From Gracilaria domingensis (Eukaryota; Rhodophyta; Florideophyceae; Gracilariales; Gracilariaceae): a stretch of DNA of 64,000 bases. The translations under genes and the position numbers were made by a program. The stretch covers positions 124,001-188,000 of the forward strand of contig VCMS01000010.1 of assembly GCA_022539475.1 (NCBI GenBank), read 5' to 3'. Positions 21,809 to 32,868 of the stretch are shown here, in pieces. How positions within the stretch are numbered: the stretch's first letter is position 1; every line of letters begins with the position of its first letter. Below the pieces are notes generated by a model that saw only the letters and a list, made by a program, of their open reading frames with translations, had not been told where the DNA came from and did no database searches.

Positions 21809-21958
21809 ACCGGCCTACTGATAGTCCCATCGACTGCGACCGCAATGACTTCATTTCTCGCTCGCGCCAACACGAAGCGCAGTAAGAAGAATGTTATCTA
21901 AAATGAAGAGAGGTTCGCGAAACGCTTCCGTCTCTATACGCATCTCCGACCTAGAGAA

Positions 21959-22547
21959 ATGAAGCAGATTTGCGAACGAGCTGGAGTTCTTATAAGCACC
22001 CTGGAGGCACTGCTACAGGCAGCATACGAGTTCTGCACTTCGTGCGCTAGCACAGGCAGACCGCTTGCATCAAGAAAGGTGTCGTTCGCTCGGCTCTTGA
22101 AGAACTTCAACGAACACGTCCAAGTGGACTTCATGTTCTCCGCAGAGCTGATAAACCTGCCCATTCTCCATATCAAGAACGCGGCTACAGGCCTCTCAGT
22201 AGCCTGGCTTTCGTTCTCACTGAATATGAAGGAGGCAGTGAGGAATTTCACAACACACTGGATTCTTGTCCATGGTCCACCCGCAGAAGTATCTGCTGAC
22301 CTACAATTCGACTGCGAAGAATTCAGAGCAATGTGTGTCCACAACGACATAACTTTCTCTCCAACACCGGCGAGAAGGCACAACAAGATAGGCGTGGTCG
22401 AGTCGTCCAACGAAACGATACGCTACCTCATCCAGAGCCTTCTCGAAGACACGCTTCACGTTGCCACGAGCTGGCAGCAGGCATTCTCAGATCAAGAAAT
22501 CGTCTCCAAAGCCGCGTTGCTAAAGAACATCCTCACGGGCTCGCGAC
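21959..22547 (+). pseudogene. copia 2 integrase remnant, part 1
   Basis: The integrase core is recognisable from VQVDFMFSAELINLPILHI through WILVHGPPAEVSADLQFD to VVESSNETIRYLIQSL. These correspond to the first Asp, the second Asp and the Glu of the DDE triad. The frame is broken exactly at a solo LTR insertion at 22548 and resumes at 24431 with ISSFELARGY, a conserved block that normally follows the integrase core. Confidence 0.7.
22543..22547. repeat. Target duplication of solo LTR 1, left
   Basis: GCGAC here and GAGAC after the LTR at 24431-24435 agree at four of five bases. Confidence 0.5.
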
Positions 22548-22896
22548 TGTGGAGCAAACCCGATTCTGAGGGTGTTTGACGAAAAAGCTTTTCATACACG
22601 AGCGATGCGCCCGTGCACGTGGCACTTGACGTTATGAGGTGCATCCCCTATGGGATTCTTCAACCGTTGGTTAATTTAGTCTTAATTAGCACCCGTAGAG
22701 GGGCGTGCATGGGCCAAGGTCTCTGGCTAGGCGTGGACACGTGGCAGAGGATGGCTAGTGTACCCGTGGGGTATTTGGGAGAATATTTTAGTTTGTCGTT
22801 ACTTTTGCACCCTGACAGTGGGGTTGCGTACGATTACCATCCGGACGGGTGTGCACTACTGTAATCAGTCAACCGGCTCTGCACCTGGGGTACTTA

Positions 22897-23794
22897 TGCC
22901 ATCCACACCGGTTGGGTGATGATCAAAAACTGGGTGCCTTATGATCATCATCGACCCAAAAATGCCTGCACCGGTGATGGATGATGAAAAAATCTTCAAG
23001 TTAACCATCACCATCGTAATGTAAAACACCCCCCTTTTTCATCAGGCCGATGATAGAAACCAAACCCCTTCACAACCGCGAGAAACTCCCCTGCCATTGC
23101 GCGTTTCGAAACTCTTCATTGCCGCCAAACATGTTCGACACACCACTGTAAAAGCAACATGTCTCCGCCGCACCACTTGCCATCCTCCCCTACAGAAACA
23201 GTTTCTGAATAGCACCAACACCGTACGATAAAAATTAAAGTGGAGCTACTATGCGCTGCAACGGATGAATTCCTTGTTCTTTTGCTGCATCTGTGCGCAC
23301 TGAAAATATGTCCCTCCCAAAAAGCGCATGATACAAAGTGTCAAACACTGGCTTTGGAAGTCTAAATCGACGCTCAAACTGTTTGATATTGTACTTAGGA
23401 TTATCTCAGAAGTAGTCTGAGATAATGGTATTGTACACACTGGCAAAGTTGCGCGCGACATTTGGGGTTTTCGGCCGCTTTGAGAGGGAAAGTTGAGATA
23501 GATTTTGACGGTCAAGGTGCGATAAAGTTGCTATGACAAGGTGTGCAATGGTCTCATCATCGCCAGAGTCGTCCGAGTTGTCTACAGAAATCATTAGAGC
23601 CAGCAAATTTCAGCACATACGCAGATTACGCGATCCTGCTGAGTACCTTTCGTTGTGGATCATCAAACCGGTCTGCGCCGCTTTGGCACCGAAGATGGAT
23701 GGCTTCTGTGTTTCCATCAGCCAGGCGGCTCGCGCCACTTGGCCGAATAACATCCCCGAATTTTCCATCATCCATCAAACCGGTGGAGATGGCC
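22897..23794 (-). mobile_element. PIF/Harbinger-type DNA transposon remnant
   Basis: An 898-bp element is flanked by TTA on both sides (22894-22896, 23795-23797), the duplication typical of PIF/Harbinger. The terminal inverted repeats match over about 19 bp: GCCATC followed by CACCGGTT at the left, and its complement at the right. A fragment of a Harbinger-like transposase lies on the minus strand. It is too short to be autonomous. Confidence 0.75.
23228..23606 (-). pseudogene. Harbinger-type transposase N-terminal fragment
   Basis: Minus-strand codons read KTPNVARNF..YNTIISDYF, one in-frame TGA (23406-23408), then DNPKYNIKQFERRFRLPKP, LFGRDIF and GIHPLQRI, ending at a TAA. The combination of an N-terminal (Y)xQFERRFRxP block with GIHPLQR belongs to the region before the DDE nuclease of PIF/Harbinger transposases. 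The nuclease domain itself is missing. It lies between inverted repeats and TTA duplications, which fits the family assignment. Confidence 0.65.
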
Positions 23795-24430
23795 TTAGAG
23801 GTGCAGGGGCGGCTGAACACCACCTGATGGTAGAACAACCAAGCCTCTCCTTCGAGAACTGCCACTCGGATCAGAGGGCACTTGAGAATCATCTTGAGTG
23901 TGGGCTCTAGGCGCTACTGCCCTTGCCGGTGTACTACTCCACCCGGAGGGTCACCTCAAGAGGTATAAGTGCGCGTACCCTCCTTGGGACGCCTAATTAA
24001 TCTGTATATACTGTGTGGTCTTGACGTCTACTATTTCTATTAATTCCTGATTGCAGGACAGATCTCCGCCCCGGTATTGGGTTGTTTCTTGTTCTTTTTC
24101 CCCGACATCGAGCCTGTTGTCTGCGTGTGCATGGCCCGCGTCTCCTGTTTGGAAGTATCTCCTTTCCCTTTTCTCTTGGGCTACGACTCCTCTCGGAGTA
24201 TACGGCTCACCCCTTTCGGCTATTCCTTGCTTCTACATTGTTCGTGGCTGGTGATTCTCCTGGTAGTGTACTTTCCGAATTCACCTCTGTAGGTTTTCCT
24301 CAGTACACCACTGGTCTTACACCCAGGTCCCCGGTGTCAACAAAGGCTCGTCCACCGAGTTACCATTCCTCAGGGAGCAGGGACTTCGGACATCCTGTGC
24401 CTGTTACACCCGTCCTGCGTTTGCATCACA

Positions 24431-24985
24431 GAGACACATCTCGAGTTTCGAACTCGCAAGGGGATACAAGCCATCTCTCTCAGGATTACCTAAGAACCAG
24501 CTTACCAAGGACTTGATAATAGCTTATCACGAGAGAGCTCCCCGAAATGCGCTCCACACCTTCTTCCGTACAAAAGACGTGAAGCTCTTGGATAGAACCC
24601 TTCCATCACCAACTAAGCCAGTCTACTTCTTCAAGAAAATGAAGAACAGGGGACATTGGTACCGCGGCTACGCCAAGGAGGTCTTCGACCACTTCGTCAC
24701 CGTTTCGGCTACAAAGGACCTCCGCCGCTAGTCTTATACAGTTGCATACGAGGACCTTAGGCTATGTCCGAAATCAAATTTACTTCAAGAAATCGAACAA
24801 ATCGAACTTGCTTGGTCTGAGCTCCCAGAAGCCCAAGGACACGAAGGGCCACCCCTGCAACCTTAGACCGTGGCAGACGAATTGAACTCGCATTCAAACG
24901 ACCTCATCCAATTCTCGGAGAACATTCCACTGCTATACGAAGACTTAGTAACCGGCATCGAGTTCTCGGAACGGAACTAACATCC
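24431..24985 (+). pseudogene. copia 2 integrase C-terminal part
   Basis: It resumes the pol frame after solo LTR 1 with SSFELARGYKPSLSGLP, then YHERAPRNAL, DRTLPSPTKPVYFFKKMK and GHWYRGYA. This is the C-terminal integrase and linker region of this copia branch. A stop follows at 24729-24731, with degenerate pol-like sequence up to the second solo LTR. Confidence 0.6.
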
Positions 24986-25880
24986 TGTAGAACAAACCCT
25001 CTTCAGAGATACCGTTTCGGTAGTGGCAATCGTAACTTATTGAGACGCCCATAGATGGGGAACTCGAGGTTATGAGTCGCACGATGACGTGGATCCGGAC
25101 CCGGAATGTGTACATGTGTACCACTATTTGGTTGTTTGGATGGAGTGAATCTTTTCATAATTTTTAGAAATACCCCATGGGTTTTGGTCCGACACTGTCA
25201 GGACTGCCCGGGACGGGAGGTGCACATGAGGTGCTTAGATTAATCTATTATTTAGATATTTTTGATAACCCTCTACAGGGCCGCTAATTCTACTACTTAG
25301 GTGATGGCTCACCGCCATTACCAACCTAGTAAAGGTAACCCGGTGTGCGGCTCTAACCATTTCGCCTGCGCGACGACTCCAATTCCTCGCAGAGCTAGTT
25401 ACCGCAGCACGATATAGTTATCCCACGGCTACAACCAGGAGAGTGCACGCAGTGCATACCATCATTAGTCTTGTTTTTCTTTTGTTTTTCTTGTGACTCG
25501 TGGAGTGCACATGTATTTGTTTACCGACCGTTACTTTCTCTCCGCCCCAGTACTTGGGTTTTTCTCTGTTCTTTCTTTTGCTTTTACCATTGGTTTGGTT
25601 CATTACTGCCTATTTCTATTTGGTCGTTCCACCTTTGGATGTCTACGTTTGGCTACAGATACCGTCATTGGTCAACTACGATCTACACTACTGTGTCCGC
25701 CTCCTTTGGCCCTTTTCCCCGTTCGGGCGTTCTTTCTCAACCCTGTGGTATAGCCTGAAGTACTCGTGGATTTACACCCACACTGGAGGGTACGGGATGC
25801 GCTGTCGCTGTGCGAACCTTTCTTGAGAGCGAGGATTCAAACTGCCTCTTTGGCTTTTCTCTTTCTGGGATTGCTCCACA
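24986..25880 (+). mobile_element. Solo LTR 2, related to the LTR of gypsy element 2
   Basis: It starts TGTAGAACAAACCC, ends GGGATTGCTCCACA, and is about 895 bp long. Flanks CATCC (24981-24985) and CTTCC (25881-25885) agree at four of five bases. It shares GTAACCCGG..GCGGCTCT and GCCTGCGCGA with the gypsy 2 LTR, and CTCCGCCCCAGTACTTGGG with solo LTR 1. It separates the copia integrase and reverse transcriptase regions. Confidence 0.7.
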
Positions 25881-25885
25881 CTTCC

Positions 25886-26999
25886 GACCAGCTCCGCCTT
25901 CATGGCAAAAGCACAAGTCGCTCGTCCACTCAGTCTGCCTTCCAATGACATCGGCAAAGTTCCTTCTTCCGTTTCTCCTCCGTCGCGCGCAACCCTTCGC
26001 TCTGCAAAGCAGGACATCCTCGAGGAACTCTACCAACAGCTTGGAAACGAGGGTCTCCCCGAACACAAACTTTAATGTGCCCCGAGGTGGCTTCTGGACG
26101 AAGCCATTGCAAAGTAAAAGGCTTCGTACATGGAACGTAATGCATACGAAGCAATATCATCACGCGCACTCCTGAGAGACGCAAACTTGATGTCCTCTCA
26201 CCACTTCTTCGTTATCGAACAAGACGGAGAGAGCAACACGCTTAAACCCAAATGCTGGCTAGTACCCCATGGTAACAAGGACCTAGAGAAGGATAACCTC
26301 AGGAGCGACTCCTCAACCGCCCAGTTCCCAACTATTCGCCTCCTACTCTCCCTTGCATCCCTTTTCCACTTTGCCAAAGCCTCGCTCGATGTAAAGTCGG
26401 CTTATCTCGAAGCTGGCGAACTCAATCGCGATATTTACATACGCCCGCCGCGAGGATGGAGCTCTTATATAGACGAGGTCTAAAAACTCAAAGCCCTGTC
26501 ATATGGCTTAGTCGAATCAGGCAGACTTTGGCAGTTGTACGTAGAAGAATGGCTACTCCAGTCCGGTTTCAAAGCCGTCCCTGGTATCCCGCAACTTTTC
26601 CTACTCTGGAAGAAAGGCAAGTTTATAATGCTCCTTGCAAAGGGGGTAGTCGACATGTTTCTGGCGAGAATTCTTTCCCAACTCGAGCAATTTCGTGCCA
26701 ACATATCGGCAAAATTCGACGTAAAAAGATTCAATTATGGCTCAGACATCGTGTCCAATCTGCTCTTCAGTAACCAAATGCTCGATTACTCAATCATGAT
26801 CACCATGAAAGAATTCCTCTCCTGCATCAATCGGATACAATTCACCCACTCGCGCAAGAAGGAAAACGACAGCCCATGCACCAAGGCAGAGCTCAGAGAG
26901 TTCCAGAGCCTAACTGGAAAGCTCAACTTCCTCGGCCATGGCATTCTTCCGCAAGCCTCCCTCGTAGCAACAAGCTTCAACAGCAAGTGGCGAGACTGA
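25886..26999 (+). pseudogene. copia 2 reverse transcriptase remnant
   Basis: Palm and finger blocks are visible: FPTIRLLLSLA, ASLDVKSAYLEAGELNRDIY and RPPRGW (about 26330-26460), then after a stop and frame change LWQLYVEEWLLQSGF and a decayed active site VVDM where YVDD is expected (about 26650). Further on, ELREFQSLTGKLNFLGH is the connection block before RNase H. Stops and shifts occur at about 26073, 26118 and 26481. The loss of the second catalytic Asp makes it inactive. Confidence 0.72.
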
Positions 27000-27009
27000 A
27001 GGTTTGACA

Positions 27010-27640
27010 CCTAAGACAGCTGAACCAAGCTCTAACTGACATAAACTCTCTGCAGCTATCGCTTTCCTACAAGGCATGCGAGAAGCCACTCCCCCTTAGC
27101 TCACTCCCAAGCTACGTGCTCGCCTTCAGCGACGCCGCATCAGGAACAACATCGTATGGGCAAACTGGACTGCTGTGCGGCTTAGCCATTAACCAAGGCG
27201 ACCAAACGATTTACCACATCGTCGACTGGGGCAGCTCAAAGCAGAGCAGAGTGTCGTTCTCATCCGCAGGCGCAAAAATTCTCGCTGCGGCCCACACCGC
27301 AGACAGAGCAATACACCTTGCCAATACCCTACCCTTCATCCTAGATGAGAACGGAGATGCCAATAAGCCACATCTTCGGATGCCTGTAGATTCTTACGGA
27401 TTGCACAGCACCATATCCACTTTGCATGAGCAGAGGGATTTCCGTCTGCGTCCAACAGTTGCTCGGCTGCGAGACTCATCTGAGTTCCACGAGATAAAAA
27501 ACCTCGAGTGGATACCAGGGCCTAAAATCTCTGCAGACGCGCTGACGAAGATAAATCCTCATGCATTCAAGAAATTGAACCACATAATGAGCATGAGAAT
27601 TCTTCCGCCAGGCATACTGGAGCTCGCCTCATCAAAGTAA
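27010..27640 (+). pseudogene. copia 2 RNase H remnant
   Basis: RNase H features: LAFSDAASG (first Asp), SSAGAKILAAAHTADRAI where the catalytic Glu of the usual S-x-x-E motif is missing, MPVDSYGLHSTI (Asp), and WIPGPKISADALTK at the end. It closes the sense-strand coding part of the element. An antisense gene ends only 20 bp further on. Confidence 0.7.
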
Positions 27641-27659
27641 ACAAGTTCGCCCCTTGCTT

Positions 27660-29114
27660 TTACTTGTTGAAGCTCTTGAGCCTACGCCTGAACGATCCGC
27701 ATTCGTTAGCTCTTCCCGAGCCAACTACTTGCCGCACCCTACGAACTTCGACCACTCTTTCGAACGTCTTCGGGTCACCCACACTACATCCTAAGGCTCC
27801 CACATACAGTAGCATTGAATACTGCTTCACAGAGTCATGAACTGGCATCCTAGACATGTCAAAACACACCACGTGGTCAATATTCTTAGCGCGCAGTCGT
27901 AAAGGAAACACACCTTCCGTCTGCCGCACCATCCATTGCAACTTGTCATGGCTCTCCTCTCGCGACATTTGAACACGCTTAGGAACCACCCTCTTTACAT
28001 GAGTGTTCACATATTGAGCGGCAGTCCTAAACGAAATAATCCCCGGCAGACAACCCTGCAGCAATTGGCTCTCGGCATATTCTTCGTTTACAGCGAACGC
28101 AACCGCGTTAGCCAAGGAAGCATGGAGACAAACTTCATTGGTCTTGCAAACGAGCATCCTCTGATCGCTCAGCAAGTACGGTTTGCAATGCTCGCTTTCT
28201 TCTCGTGCCCCTGAACTCGACACTCGAACGGGAACCATTGGATGTTCGATGTAATACTTGTCCAAAGCATCCATGATTTCAGGTGGAGCTGAGAAGCGCA
28301 TGCACTGCGAGTCAGTCAAGGCGACATATTCAGTTACACATTGTATCTCACCATCCCACACTCCTTGCCTCTTTAACACGTTCGCGAGACCAACGTCACA
28401 CAACGTGTGCAGCTACATCTCATGCCACCTCCACACGGGCTCTTCATGATTATGTGCGTAGTATCGTGGACCATGCACACGCTTAACACCAGGCCTTGAA
28501 CGCAGTACAGTGTCGTTTAGTACAAATATAACAGCGTCTATGGCCCATTTCTCTCCTATATTGTTTTCGTAATACAGCCCAAGTCTGTCCGCTTGGTCAT
28601 GCAGGAGAGAAACATTCGGTCTCCGAGTACACCACCCAACGATAACCGAGCCGCTAATTTTCACAGCCCCGTCCCAACGGACTACCTTGCTGTCCCCGTT
28701 CGAATGCTCTAAACGATAACGTGTACGACCGTGCACATGGCAGCAAGTCACACTCATAAGGGCGGACATAAACCAGTCCGACCCATAGCGGTTGGTGGCA
28801 GAATCATTTCTGTATTGAATGTTTGTAATCCGCTGTGTACGCATTAGCCGACGCTTGAAGACTCTCCCATAATCGAGACCTGTATGAGCATGCCCTCTGC
28901 TGTCTCCCACTGTACGCTTTTTGGGACTGTATAGCGAGCCACTCCACATAACCCTGGCCTCAATGGCCGCTATCGTTGTCCGAAGCCGTCGGTCCGCTGG
29001 CTCGAACCCAGAGCCAGGTTCCTTCGCAAAGCGCACCGCGCATCCTTGCTTTGAATCCCGTGCGCTTTCTCCGACGCGTTCGGATGAAGAGCACCGCGCG
29101 TAGCAAAGAGTCAT
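27660..29114 (-). pseudogene. Antisense accessory gene of copia element 2 (one in-frame stop)
   Basis: A minus-strand frame of 485 codons lies between pol and the right LTR, ends 20 bp from the RNase H stop, and runs tail-to-tail with it. It has a single in-frame TAG (28413-28415), which splits it into 233 and 247 codons. This is far less decay than the sense pol shows. ATG at 29112-29114 is the first start; internal ATGs near 28847 are also possible. The C-terminal half contains NEVCLHASLANAVAF and, about 90 residues later, IDHVVCFDMSRMPVHDS. A Cys before a helix, then an H-x-x-x-x-D motif, resembles papain-fold peptidases, but this is inference from spacing only. No retroelement protein I know fits. 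It might be an accessory gene of the element or a captured host gene. Confidence 0.55.
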
Positions 29115-29579
29115 ACTACTGACCTTTCTTTACGTCTTGATCGGCTCCTCCCTTACTTTGTTTCCAATTGATCTGCTTCTCTTCGTCCTCTTCGCAAGCT
29201 ACTGGGTTGGCACGCGTCGTGCACCGCAATACAATGATATGTCAGCCGCGGCCCTCACCAGCCCGACGCGATCTATAGACCGGTGAACGGAGACGTTAAA
29301 CGATGAACTACCATGCTGCCCTACTCAGCCAATGGACTGATGGAATGTTTTTGGCTACCGATCAACTCACTGCTGTCTACGCCGTCGTCCCTACCGACGA
29401 TGCTTTATACTGTCACAGTGTGGCTCAGTATATCCGCCAGCCACGAAATATTACGCCTTTACCCGAGAGCCACGGCGCGCTCAAACCGTTACTGTTCGCA
29501 GCACTATACGTAAATAACGACCTTCGTGCGACGTCTTAACGCAAGACCAGCCTCTTCCGATCGAAACAGAAAAGGGTGC
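29115..29579. other. Non-coding part between antisense gene and right LTR of copia 2
   Basis: It probably contains the start region and promoter of the antisense gene and the 3' leader of the element. A 78-codon plus-strand frame at 29303 has no recognisable feature. I see no polypurine tract. Confidence 0.4.
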
Positions 29580-29853
29580 TGTAAGCATGGCATTACACTC
29601 CGCCTGCGCTGAAGGTCTGACGATGACCTTCAGCGAGCTCCCGGTGATCTCATCTAAAGGCGGCTGAGCGCACGCGAACAACGCCAGTAAAAGGGGGTCC
29701 ACGCAGGTGCCTGTCTAGCGGACCCTGAAAGGGGGCAACCAAAGAAGCAGAAGCTTTCCTCGCCCATCTCCCTCCCATACTCTCGACTTGCCTTTCGCCA
29801 CCGTCTTCACCGAGCGCCCATATCGCACGCGCCATGCAGCAGTCCACCCCACA
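29580..29853 (+). repeat. Right LTR of copia element 2
   Basis: It starts TGTAAGC, shares the long GGCGGCTGAGCGCACG core with the left LTR, and differs by substitutions and a roughly 10-bp length difference. The end near CCCCACA is approximate. Confidence 0.7.
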
Positions 29854-30479
29854 CACCGTCGGCGAGGGCAGCACCGCGCGGATCGGTGGTGCAACATTTA
29901 TTGACGCTGTGCACGCCGGCGGCGCACTGCAGTGCACCCGCCCCTGCACAGCGCATACAACAACGTGTACGTGGTGCTCTCGCCTCGCGTTAGTGCGACG
30001 CATGTCAACGGCGATGACCACCAAAAGTGCGACGTGTCGCGCTCGGGGAGATGCGCAAAATGGCGAAAAACCTCAAAATCTAATAGTGTGATTCGAGTGA
30101 GAAAAGTTTAGTAAACATTTCCTTTTGAAAAGTTTGTGTTATTACAGTAGAACATTGTTGCCTTGAGAGATGTCCTTTCCAAGACCTATGTGATTTGGTT
30201 CTGTTTCAATTAAAGCGCAGTGCCAGCCTACAGTATACACTATTAAGTGTACGATGCATCTTTTTGCGAGGAAACATACCGCAAGAAGTACGCCGCATTC
30301 ACTAAATTAAAGTTGTGATATCTTCTTTACTAGAAATGATATGAACGCCAATCGTAGCAGCGACGTCGTTCTTTATACTACAAAACGTTTTTGCAAAGTA
30401 AAAGGTTAAGCGAAGCAATAGTTTCTTTATTTTGCAATCTTATTTATGCGAGATATACCGTTTTAGAGAGGATAGATCG
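29854..30479. other. Short GC-rich host segment followed by AT-rich sequence
   Basis: 29854-30075 is GC-rich like the segment left of copia 2 (19379-19861) and is probably the other half of the interrupted gene island. 30080-30479 is AT-rich with no coding sequence or repeat that I recognise, apart from a short CAAGAAGTACGCCGCAT match to 50200. It abuts the gypsy 1 LTR. Confidence 0.4.
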
Positions 30480-30685
30480 TGTAAGAGTATGATCTTACCG
30501 AATCACTTTACTCACGCTAGGCTGAGTACTGAGACCTAGCTTCTCTCTCTACGTCGAATCTTCTAAAAGTTCAACTTATATACAACTGTAACGTCCGTTA
30601 AGAATGTTTGAATTTAGATTCAAGCATTCCATGACAACTGTTTGCTTCAATACAAACGGGTGTGATAGTCAGTAATTCTATTACA
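30480..30685 (-). repeat. 3' LTR of gypsy 1
   Basis: Read on the minus strand it starts TGTAATAGAATTAC and ends CTCTTACA. It holds TATATAAG (plus strand 30575-30582), a likely U3 TATA box. The chromodomain frame stops immediately beside it. Confidence 0.88.
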
Positions 30686-30686
30686 T

Positions 30687-31181
30687 TCACCCTTTCTTTG
30701 AACTCGATGACCGCATCGAGTTTTCAAACTGTTTGATCAACTCTGTGCAATGTTTCAAGTCATTCTTGTTCATCCAAATCGCTTTCTCTTTAGCATCTCG
30801 GCCAAAATGCACTAGATACTGTCTTTTGCGATTGAACCTTCGAGAACCAAGAATATTTACGACTTCTTGCTCCATTGTACCTTCAGCGTCAATAACAATT
30901 GAAAGTGTAGTTGTGTCACCTTCTTTTCTATAAAATTTTCTCAATCGAGAAACATGGAAAGCATTGTGTGCTTTCCTCATCGAAGGAGGAAGTTCAATCT
31001 TATAAGTCACGGGTTCCATAACTTCCTTCACGGCCAACGGTCCCATAAACTTCGGTTTCCACTTCGTCGCGAGTCCTGCCTTACTTGCTGCACTTGTCCT
31101 CTCTGCTTTCAACACGAGCTCGCCAACACAAAACTCTTCATGGCTTCGTTTCTTATTAGCGTAAAAACGTTTGACGTGCAA
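30687..31181 (-). pseudogene. gypsy 1 integrase C-terminus and chromodomain
   Basis: It continues the integrase frame after a shift near 31160-31180. It begins with the KRFYANKKRSHEEF and GELVLK block typical of the gypsy integrase C-terminal region, then KWKPKFMGPLAV and HNAFHVSRLRKF (GPY/F-like and SH3-like part). It ends with EVVNILGSRRFNRKRQYLVHF, an aromatic-containing chromodomain-type module that in related elements binds histone tails and directs integration. The Trp of the usual TWEP motif appears as AIWMNKNDL. It stops two bases before the LTR. Confidence 0.75.
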
Positions 31182-32868
31182 TTGCGTTGGTTAAGTTGTC
31201 CTTAGCTGCCGCATGGAAGGCCATACGTCTCTCGAGGTAGTCAACCGCCGCCGGACAATTTGTCTCACTCTTTCTCAACTTTCTAGTTAGTTCAGACTTC
31301 GGGACACGACCAATATCTACTTCAAATGGAGAAATACCAGTGCTCTTATGCGCTGTTGAGTTATATTGATACTTCAATTCGCTAAGCATGCAATCCCAAT
31401 TCGTTGGATTCTTCTGCACTGTGCTTCTTATCATTGATGAAAGAGTTCTTATCATATTTTCCGACTGTCCATCCGTCTGTGAATGACCTTTTTTCGCCAT
31501 ACTTAACTCAACATGCAGCATTCTCGTAATGTCTTTGAAGTAGTGAGACTTGAACAGCTTGTCGCGGTCTAGAATAATTTTCTTCGGTACTCCATGCTTC
31601 GAAAATACGTTGTCGAACAGTGACTGTACGACTTCCATGGATGTCACCGTCTTGGACGTAGGAATAAAGAGAGCTCTCTTCGAGAGTTTCTCAACTACGA
31701 CCAGTACTGAATCTTTCCTCGTCTCGGACATCGGGAATTCTGACACAAAATCCATTGACACTACATCCCAACAAGCATCGGGAACCTTGTGAGGGCGTAG
31801 TTTACCACTTGGAAAGGTACGGGTTTCCTTATTATGCTGGCATTCTTTGCAGATTTTTACGTTCTCTTGAATGTCTGCAAACATTCGTTTCCAATAGAAA
31901 TGTTTTGCACACAGCAAGTATGTCTTTTCCCAGCCAAAATGTCCAGGCAAGTGAAATTCGTTCATGATTTTGCTCCGAATACTCTCTTCATTTGGAACAA
32001 CTACGCGTTCTGACGTGCCTTTTGCGTTCCAATATATCAATCCATCTCGGAAAGTATAGTTAGATATGTACATTTCAGTCTTCCTATTTGGCGGTTCGCT
32101 GCCATCTCGTAGTGTTGTGAGAATATTCCTTGTCCAAGTATCGTTCTCATATGCTTTCTGAATTGCTCTACGCAGGTCATTGCCCTGTAATCGAAGTGCT
32201 TTCAAAGTAGAATGGCATTCATACAGTCTACTCAAAGCATCAGCCGCTGTATTCTTCGAGCCTTTGATGTGTTCTACCTGGAACGTGTAGCACTGCAGTT
32301 CATCAAGCCATCTCATCTGTCTTGCTGAAAGCTTCGACTTCGTCTGCAAATATTTGATGGGCTCATGATCCGTGCGTATTATGAATGGTCTATCTCTCAG
32401 ATATACGGACCATTCTCGTAACGCGATCATGATTGAAAGCAATTCTTGGTCTTCGGTGTCCCACTTGGTCTCTGCTTCCGATAATCGATGGGACAGAAAC
32501 GATACCGGTTGTCCGTTTTGTTCCAAGGTGGCGCCTACCGCGTACTTCGAGACATCAGTAGTTACTACGAACATTTCATCTGATGATGGGTGTTTTAATA
32601 CTGGTGCTGATGTTAGCCTTTGTTTCAATTCTAGATGTGCAGAATTCTGTTCTTCCTGCCGTTGAAAGTTCTTAGTACGCAACAAGTCGGTTATTGGTCC
32701 TGCAATTCGTGCAAAACCCTTCATGAAGCGTCTATAGAAGTTTGCAAGCCCCATGAACTTCTGCACCTCTTTCACTGGAGACGGAGTGCACCAATTCTCT
32801 ACTGCTTCTACGAGTCTCTGCTGCGTGTGAACCCCTTTTGAATTGATTTTGAAGCCAAGGTAGTCCAC
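31156..32868 (-). pseudogene. gypsy 1 reverse transcriptase end, RNase H and integrase
   Basis: About 570 codons. They begin with DYLGFKINSKGV (RT connection), then RNase H with TTDVSKYAVGA, EDQELLSI, RTDHEPIKYL and AADALSRL. The integrase zinc finger reads HFYWKRM..CKECQHNKETR, and the core has SMDFVSEFP (Asp), IILDRDKLFKS (Asp) and TDGQSENMIRTL (Glu). All catalytic residues appear present. The frame is separated from the upstream RT by a small deletion with frame change near 32920, and from the C-terminal part by another shift near 31170. The piece is intact in itself, but the polyprotein is broken. Confidence 0.82.

Larger units (their letters stand above)
22548..24430 (+). mobile_element. 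Solo LTR 1, related to the LTR of gypsy element 2
   Basis: It begins TGTGGAGCAAACCCG, close to the TGTAGAGCAAACGCGG start of the gypsy 2 LTR, and ends TTTGCATCACA (gypsy 2: TTTGCACTACA). Internal matches include CTCCGCCCCGGTATTGGG, GGTCTTACACCC and the AGGGAGCAGGGACT block. Subtracting the Harbinger insertion gives about 980 bp against 949 bp in gypsy 2. It interrupts the copia integrase, and the flanking codons become contiguous when it is removed. Confidence 0.75.
19862..29853 (+). mobile_element. Decayed Ty1/copia element 2 with nested insertions and an antisense gene
   Basis: Related direct repeats of about 280 bp at both ends (19862-20145 and 29580-29853) bracket gag, protease, integrase, reverse transcriptase and RNase H fragments in copia order, then a minus-strand gene. 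The coding parts carry many stops and lost catalytic residues, so this copy is old. Two solo LTRs (22548-24430, 24986-25880) cut the pol region, and a Harbinger remnant lies inside the first. Removing them restores a collinear pol. The outer ends are approximate, because no convincing target duplication is visible. Confidence 0.78.
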
